From an uncultured Allosphingosinicella sp. (GTDB lineage: Bacteria; Pseudomonadota; Alphaproteobacteria; Sphingomonadales; Sphingomonadaceae), in contig CAKTCN010000023.1 in NCBI GenBank assembly GCA_934539295.1, positions 1 to 57,409 on the forward strand: a DNA stretch of 57,409 bases, in the 5' to 3' direction. The translations under genes and the position numbers were made by a program. How positions within the stretch are numbered: the stretch's first letter is position 1; each line of letters opens with the position of its first letter. Shown here one piece after another: positions 35,333-43,659 of this stretch. A model generated the notes under the pieces. That model did not search any database. It saw only the letters and a list, made by a program, of their open reading frames with translations, and had not been told where the DNA came from.

Positions 35333-36625
35333 TTATGCGGAGACCGGCTGTCCGTTCACCCGAACACTCTCGAGCCTCAGCCTCTCCACCGAAGACGCTT
35401 CCAACTTGCCGCGTCCCAGGCGCACATCGACATCCTGGAAGAGGATGTCACTGATGCGTGTCTGGCCTGGATTGGGGGCGATGGTGCCGAAGCCGCCGAA
35501 GCGCCCCTTGATGCCGATGAAGCTGATGTTCCGCACCGTCGATTGCGGCGGCGGCGCGCCGTCCAGATTCACATACTGGCTCCACGGCTGGACCGCCACG
35601 ATCGTGCCCCGATCATTGTCGAGCGTGATGTTGCGGAAGGTGATATCCTCATAGGTCTGCGGCGTGTCCGGGCGCAGCTTCAGCCTGGCCAGTACCATGT
35701 CGCCGTCGACGCGGCAGTCTTCCATCACCACGTCGCGGATGATGGTCGCCTCGCTGCCACAGGCGAGCGCATGGTGACCGCGGCGGAAGTGGCAGTTGCG
35801 GATGCGGATATGCTCGACGGGCGGACTGTCCTTGTCCTCCAGCGCGCGTACGCCCTTGGTGCCCTTGGCCGCCACGCAATCGTCGGTGACCGAGAAATAA
35901 CATCCGTCGATCACCACCTGGCGGCAGCTGTCGAGGTCGATGCCGTCGCTGCTCGGCGCCTGCTTGTAGTCGTCGGGAACGGTGAAGCGGGCGCCCCGAA
36001 CGGTCACGTCCTCGCATTTGTAGATGTGGAGGTTCCAGAACTGAGAATCCTTGAAGGTCACGCCTTCAACCAGGACGCCCTTCGATTCCTCCAGCAGTGC
36101 AAGCCGCGCGCGCGGCACGCCCAGATTCGGGAATTCGTGCGGGTTCGGGGCCGCGTTGCGCAGCGCCCAGAACTTCTCCCAGATCGGCATGCCGGCGCCG
36201 TCCAGCGTGCCCTGCCCCGTGATCCGAAGGCCGTCGCATCCCTTCGCGTTGATCAGCGCGGGCGTGAACTTCTCCTCGAAATGCCCCTCGATCCGCGTGC
36301 GCTGCGGCGGGAAGTGGGTCATGTCGGTGGTGCAGCGGATCACCGCGCCCTCGTCGAGGTGCAGGTTGACGCCGGGCTTCAGGAACAGGGCACCGCTGAC
36401 GAACACGCCGCGCGGCACCACCAGCGTGCCGCCGCCGCTGCCGGCAATCTGGTCGATGCCCGCCTGTATGAAGCGCGTGTTGATCGTGGTGCCGTCCGCC
36501 TGTGCGCCGAATTCGACGACCGAGACGCGCCTGGAGGACATCATCGCCCTCCCCGCGCAGGATGCCAGTAGCGGGACGGACAGCATCGACAGGGCAAGCC
36601 TGCGGCGGGTGAATTGAAACGCCAT
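35333..36625 (-). CDS. GH28 polygalacturonase/rhamnogalacturonan-type hydrolase
   Basis: A 430-residue exported right-handed beta-helix hydrolase. The leader has RRRLALSMLSVPLLASC, so Cys23 could be a lipid site and the double Arg may use Tat. GH28 active-site elements are present in variant form: SSDGIDLDS (225-233), the Asp pair VTDDC (248-249), RGHHALACGS (282-291) and RLK (314-316). Substitution of the usual QGH by RGHH suggests an exo- or rhamnogalacturonan-directed enzyme rather than classical endo-polygalacturonase. It is the last gene of the leftward pectin operon, 82 bases after GH105. Confidence 0.9.
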   Translation of the reverse strand: MAFQFTRRRLALSMLSVPLLASCAGRAMMSSRRVSVVEFGAQADGTTINTRFIQAGIDQIAGSGGGTLVVPRGVFVSGALFLKPGVNLHLDEGAVIRCTTDMTHFPPQRTRIEGHFEEKFTPALINAKGCDGLRITGQGTLDGAGMPIWEKFWALRNAAPNPHEFPNLGVPRARLALLEESKGVLVEGVTFKDSQFWNLHIYKCEDVTVRGARFTVPDDYKQAPSSDGIDLDSCRQVVIDGCYFSVTDDCVAAKGTKGVRALEDKDSPPVEHIRIRNCHFRRGHHALACGSEATIIRDVVMEDCRVDGDMVLARLKLRPDTPQTYEDITFRNITLDNDRGTIVAVQPWSQYVNLDGAPPPQSTVRNISFIGIKGRFGGFGTIAPNPGQTRISDILFQDVDVRLGRGKLEASSVERLRLESVRVNGQPVSA

Positions 36626-36707
36626 GTTCGTCCATCCTCTCGTGTCATGCTATCCGTTCCGCGGCCTTACGCGCTCATGCCTTGCAGGCGGGCCATTTGC
36701 CAGACGA

Positions 36708-38123
36708 TCATCGATCGGGCGTGACGGAGCCGGCCGGCTTCAGCGTGTCGGGATCGTAGGACAAGGCACGCACCGCCTTCATTTCCTCTTCGCGCCGGGC
36801 AATCTCCTCTGCGCCGACCACGGTCTTGGGCGCCGGCGGTGTCGGGAAGGTCGCGGCGATCACCTCGGGCGTGTCGCGCGCCGGCTCCGCCTCGGGCAGT
36901 TGCTGCGGACGGCCGTTCAGGTCGGCGATCTCCAGCGCTGCCAGCAGGTAGGCGCCGCTCGCATAAGGCCCGGTTTCATCCCGGCTGGTGCGCACAGGCT
37001 GGTCCCCGGTCTTCTGGGCGGCACCCAGGAGCCCGCTTGGCAGCACCTGGCGGTTGAGTGCGGCCCAACCCTTCTGCACATGCGGCAGGTAGGTCTTGCG
37101 GTCGAGCAGGCCGTGGTTGATGCCCCAGGCGAGACCATAGACGTGGAAGGCCGAGCCCGACGTTTCCGGTTCCGGATAGGCGTCGGGGGCGAGCAGGCTT
37201 GCCGCCCACAGGCCGTCGGCGCGCTGCAATTCGGCTAGGCGGCCGGCAAGAACCTTGAACCGCTCGACGTAGAAGGCGCGGCTCGCATGATCGGCGGGCA
37301 TGCTCTCCAGCCAGCGGGCGAGGCCTGCAAACACCCAGGCATTGCCGCGCGACCAGTAGATCGGCTTGCCGTTCGCCTCCGTCTTGCCCTTGAAGCGCTC
37401 GTCGCGCAGGAACAGCCGGTCCTCCGGCACCCACAGGCGCTCGGCAGTGCGCCGCCATTCGCGGTCGGCGGCGGCGAGATATTTGGGATCGCCGCTGATC
37501 GCCGACATGCGCGCGAGCACGGGCGGCGCCATGAACAGCGCGTCGCACCACCACCAGATCAATGGGCCGCTGTCGCCGGGCCGGGCGAGATGCGGCACCT
37601 GCCAGTCGAGCCGCTGGCGCAGCGGCAGGATCGTCCCTTCCTGCCCGCGGCGGGAGTAGAGTTCCTGGTAAAGATCGCCGATCGCAATGTCGTCGGCATT
37701 GAGCATCGTCACGCCCGACCGCGCACCCCGCACCGAGTAATTGTAATGCTCGGCCACCATGGTCAGGAAGCGCAGCGTCGCGGGGTCCTCGGACACGCGT
37801 GCGAGCCGCGCGGCGCCGACGTAGAAGGCGGCCGACACCCAGTTGGACGACAGATGGTCGAGAGCCCCGCCGGTCGAGAGCGGAATCGGGTTGTGCGTCA
37901 TCGACGCGATCTGCGCCGACGCCACATATTCCGCCGCCGCGAGTGCCTCCGCGCGCGAGGGAAGCTTCCTCGGATCGGTGTTGAGCGCGGGACGCGGCCT
38001 GGCGGAAAGCCAAGCGGGCTCGACCCCGGCCACGCTCGCCGCCGCCTGCGCCGAAACGGCGGACGGCATCGCCGAGGCAAGCAGCAGTGCAAGCGCTGCG
38101 GGAGTGGTCAAGGTGAAATGCAA
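36708..38123 (-). CDS. GH105/GH88-like unsaturated rhamnogalacturonyl or galacturonyl hydrolase
   Basis: A 471-residue exported (alpha/alpha)6 enzyme. After a signal peptide (FTLTTPAALALLLASAMPSAVSA) it shows the family hallmark WWWCDALFMAPPVLARM and KPIYWSRGNAWVFAGLARWL. Such enzymes remove the 4,5-unsaturated uronic acid left by pectin lyases. The start is a TTG at 38123, chosen because AAGGAGG lies 5 bases before it and the signal peptide begins there. It has a longer than usual C-terminal tail (about 60 residues after GAYLLAALEIADL). It sits 16 bases after the PL22 gene. Confidence 0.9.
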   Translation of the reverse strand: MHFTLTTPAALALLLASAMPSAVSAQAAASVAGVEPAWLSARPRPALNTDPRKLPSRAEALAAAEYVASAQIASMTHNPIPLSTGGALDHLSSNWVSAAFYVGAARLARVSEDPATLRFLTMVAEHYNYSVRGARSGVTMLNADDIAIGDLYQELYSRRGQEGTILPLRQRLDWQVPHLARPGDSGPLIWWWCDALFMAPPVLARMSAISGDPKYLAAADREWRRTAERLWVPEDRLFLRDERFKGKTEANGKPIYWSRGNAWVFAGLARWLESMPADHASRAFYVERFKVLAGRLAELQRADGLWAASLLAPDAYPEPETSGSAFHVYGLAWGINHGLLDRKTYLPHVQKGWAALNRQVLPSGLLGAAQKTGDQPVRTSRDETGPYASGAYLLAALEIADLNGRPQQLPEAEPARDTPEVIAATFPTPPAPKTVVGAEEIARREEEMKAVRALSYDPDTLKPAGSVTPDR

Positions 38124-38139
38124 TCGAGCCTCCTTGCAA

Positions 38140-39501
38140 TCATCCGGCCTGCACGTCGACGGCATAGACGTGGTTCGTGCCGTGCATGTTGGACACGAAG
38201 AACAGCCGTTTGCCGTCCGGGCTGAAGGTCAGGTTCGGCTCCAGCCGATAGTCGTGCGCGGACATGTCGACGAGGCGCGTCCGCCGCATGACTTGCGTAT
38301 GGACGAGATCGTCCTGGTCGCTGTCGGGATCGGCGTCGGGCACCGCCTCCGGGTTCAGGAGGACGATCCATTTGCCGTCGGTGGCATGGGCGACCATGTC
38401 GGCGTCGCCCCCGTCGCTCGCGAAGGTCTGGCCGTCGGGCGCGCAGTTGAAATGCACGCCCCAGTCGTCGCGCTCCACCCGGCGGTAGACGCGGCGCCCC
38501 GTTTCGAGATCGACCGAGGCGACCCAGAAGACCTGCCCGCGCGGGGTCTGCAGGTCGTAATGGACCTGACGTCCGTCGGGCGAGAACCATTCGTGGCCGA
38601 ATATCTCGAAATTGAGCGTGCGCTGGTGCAGCTTGCGCATGCCGGTGCCATCGGCACGGATCGCCCACATGCGGTCGACGCGGTGCCAGGGCCCTTCGTG
38701 CGAGAAGATGATCTGCTGCGGATCAGTCGGCGAGAATTGGGTGTGGCCGATCCATTCGTTGGTCTTGTGGATGACGCGCCGCTCGCCCGTTTTCACATCG
38801 ACGACGAAGATCTCCATCGGGTAGCGCGCCGCCCAGCGCTGGAGCATGCGCACGCCCTTCGCCTTGGCGAAGTTGAGCGGCTTGCCGTCCGGACCCGTTG
38901 CCGCATATTCGGCCTGGTCGAACTTGCGGTTGCGCGGGTCGGCGACGCCGGGTTGCAGCGGCTGCGATCCGTAGGCGACGAAGCCCAGCAGCAGGCTGTC
39001 GTCGGCATTCATCGCATTGAGGTTGCCGTTCGGAATGCGGGCGATCCGACGGGTTCGGCCGCTATCGACATGAACCGCGAACACGGTGCGGGGACGATCC
39101 ATCGGCTGCGCGTCGCCGGGCTCGCTGACCGAATAGAATATCTCGCGCGACGTGCGCGCGGCGAACATCAGGTCGGCCTTGCTGTCCTTGACCAGCGGGC
39201 GGACCGCGAGAGTCTTCAGGTCCACCAGCCCGATCCCCTCGGGGATCGAGATCGCCATCAGGTCGCCCTGCGGCGTATAGGCGTTCTTGTAGAAATAGAG
39301 CTTGCCGCCGCCACCGTCCGGGCTGATGCGGGTGATGCGATGGCCGGTCTTGGCGTCCACCCATGTGCGGGGCGCCGGTCCGCGCGGCGCGGCGGGCGTG
39401 GTCGTCTGTGCCGCCTGGGCAGCGGCGCCGACGAGGGCGGGCGCGGCGATCGAGCCGCCGACCAGGCCCTTGATGACATTGCGGCGTGTCTCGGCCGTCA
39501 T
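38140..39501 (-). CDS. Oligogalacturonate lyase, PL22 family
   Basis: A 453-residue seven-bladed propeller lyase that splits short oligogalacturonides. Family motifs include NEWIGHTQFSPTDPQQIIFSHEGPW and FGHEWFSPDGRQVHYD, rich in the His residues that hold the metal. Unlike cytoplasmic Ogl enzymes, the N-terminus carries RRNVIKGLVGGSIAAPALVG, a Tat-like signal, so it is probably periplasmic. AAGGAG precedes the ATG at 39501. It is the second gene of the leftward pectin operon. Confidence 0.88.
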   Translation of the reverse strand: MTAETRRNVIKGLVGGSIAAPALVGAAAQAAQTTTPAAPRGPAPRTWVDAKTGHRITRISPDGGGGKLYFYKNAYTPQGDLMAISIPEGIGLVDLKTLAVRPLVKDSKADLMFAARTSREIFYSVSEPGDAQPMDRPRTVFAVHVDSGRTRRIARIPNGNLNAMNADDSLLLGFVAYGSQPLQPGVADPRNRKFDQAEYAATGPDGKPLNFAKAKGVRMLQRWAARYPMEIFVVDVKTGERRVIHKTNEWIGHTQFSPTDPQQIIFSHEGPWHRVDRMWAIRADGTGMRKLHQRTLNFEIFGHEWFSPDGRQVHYDLQTPRGQVFWVASVDLETGRRVYRRVERDDWGVHFNCAPDGQTFASDGGDADMVAHATDGKWIVLLNPEAVPDADPDSDQDDLVHTQVMRRTRLVDMSAHDYRLEPNLTFSPDGKRLFFVSNMHGTNHVYAVDVQAG

Positions 39502-39526
39502 TTCATACTCCTTCGAACTGATCCGG

Positions 39527-41824
39527 TCAGGGTGCGGGGACGATGCCCTCGACCCGCACCGTCCAGCCTTGCCTGGGGAAGCCCGGTGCATGGCCCTTCG
39601 CGCCGTCCCATCCGCCTGCCATCAGGCCCACCGCCATCAGCAGCGAGCCGTTGGAGGGGAAGTAGGTCTCCGCCGCGCGGCGATAGCCGGGGCCATCGGG
39701 ATTGACCGCCATCGCGACGCCGCCGGCGCCGCCGGAGACAGGCACGAGTTCGTTGGCATGTTCGTCCAGGTGGACGCGCGGGGTCATACCCGTGGGGCCC
39801 CACTGATTGTTCTTGCGGTCGGCAAACAGCCAGTCGACCGCCTGCTCGGGCCGGCCCAGGCGCGCGGCCGTCATGGCCATCATCGGGAAGTCCCAGCCCC
39901 AGGTCTGGCGCAGGTCCCAGTTGGACGAGACCGCATCCAGCGTGCGGCCCATCACGGCCGGATCGATCCGGGCGCCGGGAATGAAGCCATAAGCCATCAG
40001 GAAGGATGGGTGGTCGCGGTTCTTGCATTGCGCGGCCGCCGCCTTGCCGCGGCACTCGGCAGACTGCGCATTGGTCCAGAAGTCGGGGAGCGATGCGACC
40101 GGGAGGTAGAGCCCGTCCTTCACGACAGGCGGAGCGATGCGGGCGAGCGCCTCGTCCCAGTCGGCGCGGCGCGTCAGCCCGCGGCGCTCGCGCCACGCCT
40201 GCGCAGTGGCGATGCCCCAACGGAAATATTCGACCTCGAACACCGGGTTGACCGTCGTCATCGGGTCGTAATTTTCCTGCGCCGGGATGAGCGGCGGGCC
40301 GAGGTCCAGCCGGCCGTCCTTCGGCGTCGGCCAGGAGGCGAGAAGCTCGGCGCTCGCCTCGACCAGTTCGGCATAACGGTCGAGCGTCGCCTGGTCCTTG
40401 CGCGATCGCCAGACGAGTTCGCTGAGCAGGATCGGGTGCGGCTGCTGCCACATCAGGAAGGGGGAGACGAGGCTGGGGCTGTTGCGTCCTTCGGGGCCGG
40501 TCATCTTGGGCCACCAGGCGCCCTTGACCTTGTGCCGCGCTGCCTCCTCGCGCGCCTTGGGCAGATGCTCCAGATACCAGGGCAGGCTGCGTTCCAGCAA
40601 TTCGGGGCGGCCCCAGAGCGGCTGCCAGGCGGCATGCCAGGGATGCATCTCCAGGTGGAACTTGCCGTACCAGCTGTTGGAGAAGAGCCCCTCCTCCTGC
40701 GGCGGCAATTCGCCCGCGCCGTTCACGGCAGAGAGATATTGCGAGAGCACCACTCGCCGCTCGAGCTCCCGGGCGCGCGGATCGGTGCTGCCGGTGAAGT
40801 CGACCGCGCCGCCGCTCGTCCAGAAGCGGCGCCAGTGATCGGCCACCGCGCCGGGCGCTGCGTCCGCGGAAGGCAATGTCGGCGCGGCTTCGCTGCGGTC
40901 GAACGATGCCGTCACGCTCAGGCGGTCGCCTTTCGCGGCGCGTGCGCCGATCGCCGCATCACCGAGCCGGGTGAGCACGCCGTCGCTCGTGATCGTGGAC
41001 CAGTAATTCGTCTCGTCCAGCGTTCGGCGCAGGTGAATGCGGGCCGGCGTGGCGGACAGGAATGTCGTGGCGCCGCCGCCATCGAAACGCGACGGATCCG
41101 GATTGATCCTGGAATCGATGCCCGGGTAGAGCGCAACGATCCCGAGCCGACCGGACGCGACCAGCGGCGATTGCACGTCCACGAACAATGCGTCGGGCCC
41201 AGGCAGCACGCGCGTTCGCACCGTCACCGGCTGGCCGTCATAGGTGAAACGGCTTTCCAGCGTGCCGGTCCACATGTCGAGCCTCTGGTGCGTGGCGGCG
41301 ACCCTGGCGAAGTCAGGAGCCTTGCCGTCGATCGTGAAAGCCAGCCGGCCGAGTGAGATGCGATGCGGATTGGCGCGCAGCCAGGTAAGCGCCGGTTTCG
41401 TCTCCGCCTCGGCCCAGGACTTCATATAGGCATAAGGCTGGTCGCCGCGGCCCGGCACCGGCACGCTCACGAGGCCGCTCGCCTCCGTATAGCCTTCGGG
41501 GTTCGGCAGGCTGTGCCATGCCCATTGCGCCATGGTCAGCAGTGGCGCGAGTTCCGAATAACGCTCGGGAAAGGTCTGGAGCCCCGTGATGTCGGCCGTG
41601 AAGCCGATATTGCCGTTGCCGAGCATGACGGGGGCATGCCGGTCGATGCTGTCGAACATTGGATTATGCCGCTGGACCAGCGCCTGGCGGTCGATCGCCC
41701 CGCCCGCCTGCGCCCATAGTGGCGCCGCACCGATCAGCACCGTCAGGGCGCTGCCGATCACGCCCGCCCGGAGCGCGGCACGGCGCGTAACCTGTCCAAG
41801 GCACCCGAGATGGTGGATCGACAA
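39527..41824 (-). CDS. Large exported protein, probable (alpha/alpha)6 glycosidase, family uncertain
   Basis: A 765-residue protein opening the leftward pectin operon. The leader has TRRAALRAGVIGSALTVLIG (Tat-like). The N-terminal 300 residues look like a beta-sandwich (HAPVMLGNGNIGFTADITGLQTF), then a helical part with FHLEMHPWHAAWQPLWGRPE, TGPEGRNSPSLVSPFLMWQQPHP and LRQTWGWDFPMMAMTAARLG, the layout of GH65/GH95-type enzymes. I cannot name the family. The frame extends to an ATG at 41845, but GAGAGGAGC lies between that and a TTG at 41824 (7-base spacing), so TTG (or GTG at 41827) is favoured. Confidence 0.7.
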   Translation of the reverse strand: MSIHHLGCLGQVTRRAALRAGVIGSALTVLIGAAPLWAQAGGAIDRQALVQRHNPMFDSIDRHAPVMLGNGNIGFTADITGLQTFPERYSELAPLLTMAQWAWHSLPNPEGYTEASGLVSVPVPGRGDQPYAYMKSWAEAETKPALTWLRANPHRISLGRLAFTIDGKAPDFARVAATHQRLDMWTGTLESRFTYDGQPVTVRTRVLPGPDALFVDVQSPLVASGRLGIVALYPGIDSRINPDPSRFDGGGATTFLSATPARIHLRRTLDETNYWSTITSDGVLTRLGDAAIGARAAKGDRLSVTASFDRSEAAPTLPSADAAPGAVADHWRRFWTSGGAVDFTGSTDPRARELERRVVLSQYLSAVNGAGELPPQEEGLFSNSWYGKFHLEMHPWHAAWQPLWGRPELLERSLPWYLEHLPKAREEAARHKVKGAWWPKMTGPEGRNSPSLVSPFLMWQQPHPILLSELVWRSRKDQATLDRYAELVEASAELLASWPTPKDGRLDLGPPLIPAQENYDPMTTVNPVFEVEYFRWGIATAQAWRERRGLTRRADWDEALARIAPPVVKDGLYLPVASLPDFWTNAQSAECRGKAAAAQCKNRDHPSFLMAYGFIPGARIDPAVMGRTLDAVSSNWDLRQTWGWDFPMMAMTAARLGRPEQAVDWLFADRKNNQWGPTGMTPRVHLDEHANELVPVSGGAGGVAMAVNPDGPGYRRAAETYFPSNGSLLMAVGLMAGGWDGAKGHAPGFPRQGWTVRVEGIVPAP

Positions 41825-41902
41825 CACTAAGCTCCTCTCGCACATCGCCTACCGTGTCTTGGCGCAACCTGCGCGCTCCCGGTGTTGGCACTACCCCTTC
41901 TA

Positions 41903-41954
41903 TATGCAGCAGGAGATTGCGTGAAGCCATATACGAATATGTATTGCAAATATG
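41903..41954. promoter_or_regulatory. AT-rich divergent control region with repeated ATATG
   Basis: An island of low GC in the 451-base gap between the two divergent pectin units. CATAT-ACGA-ATATG is a perfect dyad (41928-41941). Further ATATG copies are at 41902-41906 and 41950-41954, and ATTGCAAA at 41943-41950. It is a likely promoter and operator zone for a pectin-responsive regulator. The remainder of the gap (41955-42191) has only small hairpins and no other gene that I see. Confidence 0.45.
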
Positions 41955-42191
41955 AAAGTCCGCTTGCATCAAGTGAGCAACGAGCCGGATCAACCGGGCA
42001 TGAACAGGGGGGGATTGATGCACAAGGCATCTTCGATCGCGCAAATGCAGGTGGGCCAGGCAGATGCACCTGCCTCGCAGATCGGCCTCCCCCATCCCGT
42101 CAGAGACGCGCGCCGCCCGGCGCCCTCGCATGACGCTTCGCTCTTCGATCTTCGATCTTCGAACACCCCCCTCCCAGTGGGTGCAACTCAG

Positions 42192-42217
42192 CCGGAGCGG
42201 TCGCCCGATCGCTCCGG
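42192..42217 (+). promoter_or_regulatory. Leader hairpin before the first PL10 lyase
   Basis: CCGGAGCG (42192-42199) and CGCTCCGG (42210-42217) form a perfect 8-bp stem with a 10-base loop, then ACCTTCCTT, 59 bases upstream of the PL10 start. It could act as a weak terminator/attenuator in the leader or simply protect the mRNA. Confidence 0.35.
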
Positions 42218-42275
42218 ACCTTCCTTCACGCAGGCACGCTGTTGCAGCAGCCGTCAGCGCCGGAGTCGCTGCCTG

Positions 42276-43577
42276 ATGCGCCGGAACCTGCTCCTCACTG
42301 CGGCGCTGACCATGGCGGTGGCGCCCCCGGTGGCGCTTTCGGCCAAGATCATCGGCTATAACGAGCCCGCTACCCTGTTGACGCTGGACCGCGTGGCGTC
42401 GCTCCCGGCCGGCGAGCAGCAGGCGTGGAAAGAGTATCTCCAGCGCTCCCAGGCGCAGATGAAGGTGGATCGCGCGGCTCTCGCGGCCGAGCTCAAGCCC
42501 GGCCAGGCACCCTTGCCGCCCGCCAAGCCGGCGTCCGGCGACCAGGGCATGCCGCTCGATCGCCCGGCCGCCTGGTATGCGGGCGCGGAGGCGCGCGCCG
42601 CCGCGAACAACATCGTCAGCTTCCAGACGCCGGCCGGCGGGTGGACCAAGAACCAGGATCGCGCTGGTCCCCCGCGCCTGCCGGGCCAGCCATTCTCCGA
42701 CGGCGTCAACGCCGTGGCGGCGCCCGATCCCACCAATTTCGACAAGCCGCTGGACGGCAGCTGGAGCTATGTCGGCACGCTCGACAATGGTGCGACCACG
42801 GCCGAGATGGCCTTCCTCGGCCGCGTGGCCGAAGCGCTGCCGGGCCGCGACGGCGACGTTTATCGCACAAGCTTCGTCAAGGCGGTGCGTTACCTGCTCG
42901 CCGCGCAATATCCCAATGGCGGCTGGCCCCAGACCTGGCCTTTGCAGGGCGGATATCATGACGGCGTGACCTTCAACGACAATGCCGTTGCGAAGGCCGC
43001 CATGACCTTGCACGAGGTGGCTACCGCGCCGCGATACGCCTTCGTGCCGGCTTCGCTGCGCAAGGAGGCGGCAGCGGCCGTCGAACATGCCGTCGACGCG
43101 ATCCTCGCGGCGCAGGTGAAGCAGAACGGCAAGCTTGCCGGCTGGCCGCAGCAGGCGGACGCCTTGACGCTGCAGCCCATGTCGGCGCGCAACTATGAAA
43201 TGCGGTCGATCGCGAGCGGCGAGACGACCGACGTCCTCCTGTTCCTGATGCAGCAGCCGCACCAGAATGCGCGTGTGCGCCAGGCGGTGGACGGCGGCGT
43301 CGCGTGGCTCAGGGCCAGCGCGATCTACGACCAGGCGTGGACCGGCAAGGGCACGCCCGAAGGTCGCCGCATCGTGCCGCAGAAGGGCGCGGGGCCGATC
43401 TGGTCGCGCAATTACGACATCGCCACCAACCGCCCGATCTTCGGCGACCGCGACAAGAGCATCCACGACGATGTCAACGGGATCTCCGCCGGGCGGCGCA
43501 ACGGCTACAGCTGGTATGTCACGCAGCCGGAAAGGGCGATCGAGGCACATGCCGCCTGGCGGCAGCAGAACAAGTGA
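42276..43577 (+). CDS. Pectate lyase, PL10 family (copy 1)
   Basis: A 433-residue exported pectate lyase. A signal peptide (MRRNLLLTAALTMAVAPPVALSA) is followed by a helical linker and the PL10 core with NNIVSFQTPAGGWTKNQDR (111-129), YPNGGWPQTWPL and a late NGYSWYVTQPERA. It cleaves polygalacturonate by beta-elimination, releasing unsaturated ends for PL22 and GH105. The ATG at 42276 starts the signal peptide. An in-frame ATG at 42018 with a strong AGGGGGG site would add 86 atypical residues. The TonB receptor follows after 82 bases on the same strand. Confidence 0.92.
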   Translation: MRRNLLLTAALTMAVAPPVALSAKIIGYNEPATLLTLDRVASLPAGEQQAWKEYLQRSQAQMKVDRAALAAELKPGQAPLPPAKPASGDQGMPLDRPAAWYAGAEARAAANNIVSFQTPAGGWTKNQDRAGPPRLPGQPFSDGVNAVAAPDPTNFDKPLDGSWSYVGTLDNGATTAEMAFLGRVAEALPGRDGDVYRTSFVKAVRYLLAAQYPNGGWPQTWPLQGGYHDGVTFNDNAVAKAAMTLHEVATAPRYAFVPASLRKEAAAAVEHAVDAILAAQVKQNGKLAGWPQQADALTLQPMSARNYEMRSIASGETTDVLLFLMQQPHQNARVRQAVDGGVAWLRASAIYDQAWTGKGTPEGRRIVPQKGAGPIWSRNYDIATNRPIFGDRDKSIHDDVNGISAGRRNGYSWYVTQPERAIEAHAAWRQQNK

Positions 43578-43659
43578 ACGCGCGAAAAGGCCCGGTAGGC
43601 GTCGGGCCTCACATCAATCGGCCCGCAGAGCCGAAAAACTTGAAAGAATGGGGATGAAC

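Noticed and set aside
42018..42275. N-terminal 86-residue extension of PL10 copy 1
   Set aside because: The ribosome site is good, but the added residues are low in conservation character and would place the signal peptide internally. Kept only as a finding about the leader.
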